A stretch of DNA of 64,000 bases. It comes from Dasypus novemcinctus (lineage: Eukaryota; Chordata; Mammalia; Cingulata; Dasypodidae). The translations under genes were made by a program, and so were the position numbers. Below, piece by piece: positions 56,845 through 64,000 of the stretch; positions within the stretch are counted from its first letter, which is position 1, and every line of letters starts with the position of its first letter. Location: positions 116,317,947 to 116,381,946 of the forward strand of contig NC_080678.1 in the NCBI RefSeq assembly GCF_030445035.2, in the 5' to 3' direction. The notes below the pieces were generated by a model. The model was not told where the DNA came from. It saw nothing but the letters and a program-made list of their open reading frames with translations, and made no database searches.

Positions 56845-58130
56845 ACAATAGCTTTATTGAGATATAATTCATAATTTAAAAAAAGAGATTTATTTATTTA
56901 TTTCCCTCTCTCCCCCCCTCCCCAGTTGTCTGCTCTCTGTGTCCATTCACTGTCTGTTCTTCTGTGACTGCTTCTATCCTTATCAGTGGCACCAGGAATC
57001 TGTGTCTCTTTTTGTTGCATCAACTTGTTGTGTCAGCTCTCCATGTGTGCGGTGCCACACCTGGGCAGCTGCATTTTCTTTTGTGCTGGGTGGCTCTCCT
57101 TATGGGGCACACTCCTTGCGCATGGGGCTCCCCTATTCGGGGGACTCCCCTGCATGGCACAGCACTCCTTGCGCACATCAGCACTATGCATGGGCCAGCT
57201 CCGCATGGGTCAAGGGGGCCCAGGGTTTGAACCTTGGACCTCCCATGTGGTAGGTGGATGCTCTATCCATTGGACCAAGTCCGCCTTCCATAATTTTTAA
57301 AGTGTACGCTTCAGTGTGCACTTCACTTTAGTATATTTACAGAGTTGTGCAGCTATACTACTGTCTAATTTTAGAGCATTTTCATCACTCGCAAAAGAAG
57401 CCCTGAACTTGTTAGCAATCACTGTCCACCCTTCTTTATCTCCATTGCCTGGCAACCACTATCTACTTTTTGTCTGTATAGATTGGCTTATTCTTGGCAT
57501 TTCATATAAAGGGAATCATAAAGCATGTGGCCTTTGTGTCTGTCTTCTTTTACTTGGCATGTTTCCATCGTTCAGCCATGTTGTAGTGTGTCAGTACTTT
57601 GTTCTCTTTTATGACCAAGTAATATTCCATTGTGTGGATATGCCATACTTTTTTAATCCATGTATCAGTTTGTGGACATTTGGGTTTCCATTTTTTGGCT
57701 GTTATCAATAATGCTACCGTGAATATTCACGTACAAGTTTTTATGTAGACATATGTTTGAAGTTCTCTTGGGTGTATACCAACGAGTAGAACTGCTGGAT
57801 CATATGGTAGGTAACTCTGTGTTTAGCATTTTGAAGAACTCTTAAAACCATTTTCTATGGCAGTTACACTAATTTACATTCCCACCAGAATTATATGAAG
57901 GTTCCAGTTTCTTCACATCTTTACTGACACTAGTAATTTTCCATTTTTTAAATAATAGCCATCCTAGTAGGTATATTTCTGTGTGGTTTTGATTTGCATT
58001 CTCCTGATGATTAATGATGTTGAGTGTCTTTTCATGTGCTTATTGACATTTGTGTATCTTCTTTGGAGATTTATCTATTCAGATTCTTTGCCCCTTTTTA
58101 AATTGGATTATTTGTCTTTTTATTATTGCG
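56845..58130 (-). mobile_element. Old L1 3' region, antisense, carrying a SINE
   Basis: TTTATTGAGATATAATTCATAATTT before the SINE, then TTTTAAAGTGTACGCTTCAGTG, CCATTGCCTGGCAACCACTATC, TAATATTCCATTGTGTGG, ATTCCCACCAGAATTATATG and GATTTGCATTCTCCTGATGATTAATG. Confidence 0.85.
56878..57288 (-). mobile_element. DAS-type SINE, full length with TSD
   Basis: CATAATTT at 56870-56877 and 57289-57296. Confidence 0.92.
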
Positions 58131-58469
58131 TTGTTACAGTATTTTACACTAGACGCATTACCAGATGTATGATCTCTTCCCTAACGTTTTACATGATTTT
58201 TAATCTAAGTCATATACCTTTGTAGCTATTTGTCATTTTCAACATTGGTCCAGGTTGTTATGTTTTCCTCCCTTTTCCATTATTAAATCAATATTGCTAA
58301 TGTGTAGTTAAAATTCTGCATCTAATTGCTCATTAGCTAGTGATTTTCTTCTTGCACACAAGATTAAGGTATGGTGTAATGATTCATCATTGAGAATAAA
58401 TTGGATAAGTTTTCTATTTTCAGTTGGCCTTATGTTATTGAAATAAACCCTATTTGTCCTTCCATTTAC

Positions 58470-58560
58470 TTAAAAAATTTATTGAGCACCTACTGTGTTT
58501 TAGATGAAAAGACTGATGTGAACAAAAGAAAGCTACCACTTTCATAGAGAGAATTTTCCA
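58470..58560 (+). mobile_element. L2 3' fragment (candidate)
   Basis: TTTATTGAGCACCTACTGTGTTTTAGATG..GATGTGAACAAAAGAAAG..CTTTCATAGAG is the common L2/MIR-like 3' phrase. Confidence 0.5.
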
Positions 58561-58578
58561 ATGGATCATGATGTTTTG

Positions 58579-58740
58579 TTTTTTTTTTTTTGAGAAGGAA
58601 AAATGGTTTATTGACGGCCGGCCAGACTCGGGAGCTTTCTGTTTCAATCTCAAGCCCCGAACAAGATTTTTGAATCCCTTTTATACAGAGATAAAAGGCC
58701 AAATGGTCCATTTGTTTCAGTTCTCAGTAGGCTTGAATTA
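58579..58740 (-). mobile_element. Retrovirus LTR fragment ending in poly(A): retrotransposed ERV transcript
   Basis: On the minus strand: TATAAAAGGG (TATA box, 58679-58685), then about 65 bases, AATAAA (58607-58612), then A13 (58579-58591). U3 then R then a poly(A) tract, without U5, is the 3' end of a retroviral mRNA copied into DNA, not a normal LTR. The left end is fixed by the tail; the right end is uncertain. Confidence 0.6.
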
Positions 58741-59769
58741 GCATATATATCTTCCACATCTTAGGTAAATGATGTATTATTTTAATAATAATCTTCTGTA
58801 CTTTGTTTGCTAACATTTCATTAGGAACATTTGCATCCAAACTATAAGAGAAATTGTCCTGTAGTTTTCTTTTGTTGTACTGCTTCATAAGGTTTTAATT
58901 TTAAGATTACCATAGTTCAGTAATGATTTGGGGAGCATTCCATATTTTTTGGAAGAGTATATGGCAATGCCAGACTCATCTGTTCCTGAAAGACTGACTA
59001 GAATTTACTTTAAAGATTCCAGTGCTGCTGGTTTTTAAATCATCAGTAGATTTGCAAATCTCATCTTCAGTTATTGATCTGATTATCTTGTTTGGGGATG
59101 AGTTTTGTTAAAATTTTACTAGTAAACAATCTGTTTCCTCTATATTCTGAAAACGTATTGCTGTGAAATGTCACATATGATTCTTCTATAATTTCTCTTC
59201 CATCTTTGTGGATATATGCCTTTCCTCAACTCTGTTATATAATTTTGCTGTTTTACTTTTCCCCTCGAATTTGCCCATTGGGTATATAATGTCTTTTTTA
59301 GGATATACTGAAAAAGTGCATTTGGTTTTATTTAGCCTTCCTCATTTATTTTGGCTTTAATTTCATTCATTTAGAATTTTATCCTTACTTTTCATGCTTT
59401 CTTTTTATTTTGTTATTTTTCAAAATTCTTTTAGCTAAATATAGAGTTTATAATTATTTTCAGTCTTTCAATTTAAAAATCAGTTAAAGACAATTTTTCT
59501 CTGTAGTAGCTTTAATTGTGGCTCTCAAGTTTTCATGTAACTTATTCCCTTCTGTTTCTTTCTAGGAAATTGTAAATTGGATGTTGATTGTTTTTTCTTT
59601 GATCTAAAGTTTTTGTTTGTACACTGTATCTCATTTCACGAATCAATAACTTTTGGGTGAATTTTTTTTTTCCATTTTAGTTTTATAGCCCACAGTCAAG
59701 ACAGTGTAGCTTGTAAAACTTCTGACTTTTAGAATTCAGTAACAGTTTCTCTCTAAGCAAAGCACAGCA

Positions 59770-59900
59770 TAATGATTATGAGTAGAGCCTTGTCAGATGA
59801 GCAGGGTGACCTTGGGAAGTTGGTAACCATTCTCTGCCTTGATTTTCACATCTGTTAAATGGGGAAAATATATCTGTTATAGGTTTATAGTGTTATAAGA
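59770..59900 (+). mobile_element. MIR SINE, sense
   Basis: GCATAATGATTATGAGTAGAGCC..GGTGACCTTGGGAAG..CTCTGCCTTGATTTTCACATCTGTTAAATGGGGAAAATA. Confidence 0.8.
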
Positions 59901-61529
59901 GGAAAAATATATTTATAATATCCTTTAAAAGTCGCTCTTCTAAATAAAAGTATCCACTAAATTTTAGTTATTATTATTACCTGACCAGTTTTTGCAAAAT
60001 TTTCTAAAACATAAGAGTTAAATGATCTCTATTTGATAGTTGAGCTTTCTTCTATATAGATATACATTTTCTCCCACTGTAATGTGGTTTTGTTTTCTTT
60101 AAACAAATTCTCTTATAATTGTAGCAGTTTTTCCTACCTCTATTTGGATACACACAGATTTGTCTTTTCTTGATTAATTTTGCCGTTTATCATTACATGC
60201 CACCTTTCTTTGCCCCATTGAAAGATTAAGGCTGCACATTCCACTTTATATAATATAATAATGCCACACTTGCTTCCCTTTATTTGCATTTTCCTGAAAT
60301 TTTTGTCCATTCCTTCATTTTCACCATTCTTTTTTATTTTTATTTTTTTGTAATGATCCAATGAAATTTTATTTACAAAAGAGGCAGCTAGATTTAATCT
60401 CTGCCTTCTTGCCTCTATGGTTTTTTTTTTTAACTTAAAAATTTTTGAAACATATTTCTATTACATAAATCTTACAGAGAGACTTTATAGGGCAATTTTC
60501 ACCATTCTTTATCACTTTGTTTTAGATTTATATTTTATAAACAACAAATGGCAAGATTTTTTTAAACCAATATGACAGTCTTTCTTAGATAAATTCATCC
60601 AGTCATATTTTCTGCAATTATTCATATATTTGATTATATTTATCCATCTTAGTTTACTGACTCTGTAAGAATATAATAATATATGTTATATACATTAATC
60701 ATACTCTTTTAATATGCCTGTTCTGGCTTGTTCAGATTTCTCATTTATTCATTTTTCTTCTGTTAATCAGGTAATTTTCTGATTTTCAGTTCTCATAGTT
60801 ACCAGCTGATCCTTAATTATAACTAAGCCTTTATCTAGTAATATCAGGATTAGCTACTTGTTCTTCTGCTGCTTCATGGTGTGGTTGTCACTCCTTCTCC
60901 AGATCTCCTTAGATGACCTTCACAAAGCTTCAATCCCCCCACCTTGATACCCATACTCCTTCATTTTGCTAGTTGGTTTCCCCTTCTCTTCTGTTTCAAT
61001 TACTCTACTCTAACATTACATTATAAATGTCAAATCATGTTAATACCATCCATTTAGTTGTAACCATCTATCTATAACAAGATTTTTTTGTTTCCCATTT
61101 CTTCCCTACCTTTCATATTCCCCTGGCTTGAGAGGTGTTTGCGTGCTTGTTAGAGCACCTCCTCAGGTGTTTTCTCTACAGAAGTTACCTGGGTGATGTA
61201 TTCCTCCTGAGGCCCTGCTGTCTGAATACATCTGATTTTTGCCTTTGAAAAACTGTTTATGTGTAGAATTTCTAGATTGAAATTTATTTTTTTCATGATC
61301 TTAAACAATCTTTTTCCTTCTAGCATTGCAGTTGAGACATGTAAAGCTAGGATAGTTCTCTTCTTTATGAATAACCTTTTGTTTTCATTTGGAAGGTTTT
61401 CAGATTGATTCATTGTCATCAGAATTAAACAAAGATAAGCTTCAGTGTGTCTTTTTCATTAATCATTAATTCTAGATTAGTGTTTTTTTTTCTTTCAAGA
61501 CTTTTAATATTATTCACTCCTCTCTCTTT

Positions 61530-61940
61530 TTTAAAGTTTTATTGAGATATATTCACATACCATAAAATCTATCCAGAGTATATAATCAATGGCTTTTGGT
61601 ATAATCACAATGTTGTGCATTTGTCACCACAAAAAAATTTCAGAACAATTTTATTACTCCAAAAAGAAAAACCCTGTACCACTTAGCAATCGCCTCTTGA
61701 CCCTTTATCCTTCCCCAGCCCTACATAACCACTAATCTGATTCCGTACTTATAAATTGATTTATACTTACATTTTATATAAAATCATATAATATTTAGTA
61801 CTTTGTATCTGGTTTCTTTCATTTAGCATAATGTGTTGTGTTTTTTTTGCCTGATATTAACATATTGTATCATTAACATACATTTGTTCAGTTTCAAAGA
61901 AAAGCAGTGTTATATATACAGTATTACTCATATTCATATT
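61530..61940 (-). mobile_element. Lineage-specific L1 3' UTR, antisense, nested in old L1
   Basis: TTTTATTGAGATATATTCACATACCATAAAATC..GTATAATCAATGGC..CAGAACAATTTTATTACTCC..CAGTTTCAAAGAAAAGCAGTG. Confidence 0.75.
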
Positions 61941-62474
61941 TCACATGATCCCCTCTCTTCCTGCTTGTATGGTTTTTGATGAGAAGTCTACTGTCATTCT
62001 TATCTTAGTTCCCCTCTAGGTAAGATGTGTTTTTCCCTTCTGTATTCTTTCAAGATTTTTCCCTTTGTCTTTGGTTTTCTGCACTTCAATATGATATTCT
62101 TAGATGTGGTTTTCTTGGTAGTTATTCTCTTTGATGTTCTCTGAGCTCCCTTTATCTGTCATTAATTTTACAATGTTTTCAGCTATTATTACTTCCAGTA
62201 TTTCTTCTGCTCCATTCTCTTTCTTTTTCTGGTATTTCAGTCATGCATTTATTATACCTTTTGATGTCCCCAAGTTCTTGAATGCTCTCTTTTTTAATTC
62301 TTCTCTTTGCATTTTAGTTTGTGACATTTCTGTTGACACCTTTTCAAGTTCACTGGTTCTTTCCTTGGCTTTGTGTGATGAACCTGTCAATGGCATTCTT
62401 CTTTTCTGTCACTATGCTTTTGATTTCTAGCGTTTCTGGTTGAGTTTTTCTGCTTACATTATCCATCTGCTCTT

Positions 62475-63216
62475 TTTTTCTCCCCTCCCCTCTTTTGCCC
62501 TACTGTTTTTTCTGTCTGTATCCATTCGCTGTGTGATCTTCTGTATCTATTTCTCATTTTGTCTTCCATCTTTCTCCTCTAGGATTCACTGGGATTCAAT
62601 CCTGGAGACCTGTGATGTGGAGAGAGGTTCCCTGTCAATTGTGCCACCTCAGTTCCTGTTCTCTGCCATGCTTCACCTTGACTCTCCCTTTCGTTTCTCT
62701 TTGGTTGTGTCATCCTCTTGCTGTGTGACTCACTTGTGTGGGCATTGGCTCCCTGCTCGGGGGCTCAGCTTATCACCTGGGCACTGGTTTGTCACGCATG
62801 CACTGGCTTACCATGTGGGCACACACGTGGGCACTCGACTCACTACATGGGCACTGGCTCACCACACGGGCACCTTTGTGGGCACTCGGCTCACCATGTG
62901 GGCACTTACTTGGCTTACTGCATGGGTACTTGACTCACCATGTGGGCACTCAGCTCGCCATGCAGGACTTGCATGAGCACTTGGCTCACCACATGGGCAC
63001 TCAGCTCACCTCATGAGCACTCGGCTCACCTCATGGGCACTCGGCTCACTGTGTGGGCACTTGGCTCACCATGCTGGCACTTGACTTGCCATGGGGACAC
63101 TGGCTCACTGTGCAGGCACGCTTTCTCGTCTTTTTCACCAGGAGGCCCTAGGGATTGAACCCATGTCTTCCCATAAGGTAGTCGGAGGCCTTATCACTTG
63201 AACCACATCACTTCCC
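62475..63216 (-). mobile_element. DAS-type SINE, GGGCACT subfamily, expanded to about 740 bases
   Basis: TCCATCTGCTCTT (62462-62474) and TCCATCTGTTCTT (63217-63229) bound it. The ends match the copies at 42107 and 53844, but the middle holds a long tandem array. Confidence 0.9.
62735..63118. repeat. GGGCACTCGGCTCACCATGT-type minisatellite inside the SINE
   Basis: Roughly 18-20 imperfect copies of a 20-base unit. The histidine/tryptophan/glycine-rich open frames 62440-62976 and 62738-63016 come from this array. Confidence 0.9.
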
Positions 63217-63420
63217 TCCATCTGTTCTTCAAGTATTAATCGTAATTATTTTAAAGTCCCTGTGTAACAATTCCAACATCTGTACCACACCTGAGTTTGA
63301 TTCTGATTGCTTTGCATCTTCAGGGTAAGTTTTTCTTGCCTTTTGGCATGTCCTGTCATTTTTTGTTGAAAGCTGAACATGTTGTATCTGGTAATAAGAA
63401 CTGAGATACTAGGCTTTAGT

Positions 63421-64000
63421 GTGAGGATTTATGTGAAATCTGCCTAGGAGTTGGGCTCTGTTTAATGTTTGTTGGACCTATAGGTGGGAGAGGCTTCAGA
63501 TTCCTCGAGTGTCCTTGTTTTTCCTTCCCTCTTGACTTTGCACTTCCCTCTGTACTTCCCAAGACTCTGTTGAGAAGTCTGTCTCGCAGCTCTTGGAGCT
63601 GACAGCCACTGTTCCTGCACTGAGCCCTGCTGGTGTGCTGTAAGGTGGGGCAGGGGAGCATTCTACAGCTCACGCTTCACTCCGCCCTCTGGTGGCCATG
63701 CCCCTGGGTGGTGACCTTCACAGTGTTACTGATAAGCTGAAAACTTCCTCCTAGCACCTCCTATGTGGACTTTTGTCCTGTGTTCTAGAAGTCTGTTCTT
63801 TATTTTAGTAATTTTCTTCTCAGTATATGTAAGAGTATCATTGGAATTAAAAGCTGATTTTCTTCCATTTCTTGCTGTAATTTTGTTTTCTCCATGTTCA
63901 GTTGTTTTGATTATCTTAGTTCTTATTGTTCTATTTCTAATTTCCCTAAAATATCTGCTTCATTTTCTATTCATTTTCTGTAAGTGAAAAACTAGTGGTT
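63421..64000. other. L1 5' region or unclassified DNA to window end
   Basis: C/T-rich to AT-rich DNA probably continuing the antisense L1 5' region (TCCACTCCGCCCTCTGGTGG-like stretch near 63675). No gene seen. Confidence 0.35.

Larger units (their letters stand above)
58230..60850 (-). mobile_element. Old L1 ORF2 5' half, antisense, with later inserts
   Basis: Parts at 58260-58460, 58860-59700 and 59980-60840 follow antisense ORF2 order: TCTGTTTCCTCTATATTC, TTGCCCATTGGGTATATAATG, CCTCATTTATTTTGGCTTTAATTTCATTC, CTTTAATTGTGGCTCTCAAG, GAAATTGTAAATTGGATG and GCACATTCCACTTTATATAA. Degenerate. Confidence 0.7.
61150..63420 (-). mobile_element. Old L1 ORF1 and 5' region, antisense, with L1 3' UTR and SINE inserts
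   Basis: 61150-61480, 61950-62460 and 63230-63420. Landmarks are GAGAAGTCTACTGTCATTCTTATC, CTATTATTACTTCCAGTATTTCTTC, CCTTTTCAAGTTCACTGG, AAAGTCCCTGTGTAACAATTCCAACATC and GAAAGCTGAACATGTTG. Same family as 15640 and 33955. Confidence 0.72.

Noticed and set aside
62440-62976. Tandem 20-base units as a CRISPR-like array
   Set aside because: There are no unique spacers between repeats; it is a head-to-tail minisatellite inside a SINE in a mammalian genome.
40630-64000. Search for KRAB-A (FxDVxVxFTxEEW-like) or C2H2 (HTGEKPY-like) exons downstream of the candidate start exon
   Set aside because: None found on the plus strand by eye, so no zinc-finger gene body is claimed.

Overview
The window looks like a piece of a xenarthran genome, most likely an armadillo of the Dasypus type. 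The main evidence is about thirty copies or fragments of one tRNA-derived SINE. Its head begins near GGGAGCAGATGTGGCTCA and carries pol III A-box-like and B-box (GGTTCAATCCC) sequences. This matches the DAS-SINE family described from the nine-banded armadillo. MIR, L2, MaLR-type LTRs and several ages of LINE-1 confirm a placental mammal. Nothing here is bacterial or organised as operons. I found no complete intact protein-coding gene.

Layout: 1-1960 is the 5' end of an endogenous betaretrovirus-like provirus on the minus strand, with LTR, Lys-type primer-binding site, splice donor and a frameshifted gag. 1960-12450 holds mostly sequence I cannot classify, including a GC-rich, repeat-poor block (about 6.1-10.8 kb). 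12.4-19.4 kb is antisense L1 broken up by SINEs and MaLR-type LTRs. 19.8-23.0 kb contains three CpG-rich islands; the middle one sits inside an L1 3' UTR, between direct repeats. 24-36.6 kb is L1 and DAS-SINE territory with a processed HNRNPF pseudogene at 27.4-28.2 kb.

38.7-39.33 kb is a convincing CpG-island promoter (CCAAT box, two NRF1-like sites, ETS-like sites). Downstream at 40.56-40.62 kb lies a candidate exon with acceptor, ATG, five codons and a donor. That layout resembles the 5' end of a KRAB zinc-finger gene, but I found no KRAB or zinc-finger exon up to the window end. 40.6-64 kb is again nested repeats: an ancient L2 in sense orientation (48.6-50.7 kb), a lineage-specific L1 in antisense (50.8-55.9 kb) whose 5' UTR holds two ~397-bp monomers, and older L1 fragments.

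Most long open frames are by-products: antisense SINE translations (a recurring ~100-residue frame), GC-rich random frames, L1 ORF1 pieces or ERV gag. Repeat names rest on remembered consensus sequences, and boundaries are approximate unless a target-site duplication (TSD) is quoted.
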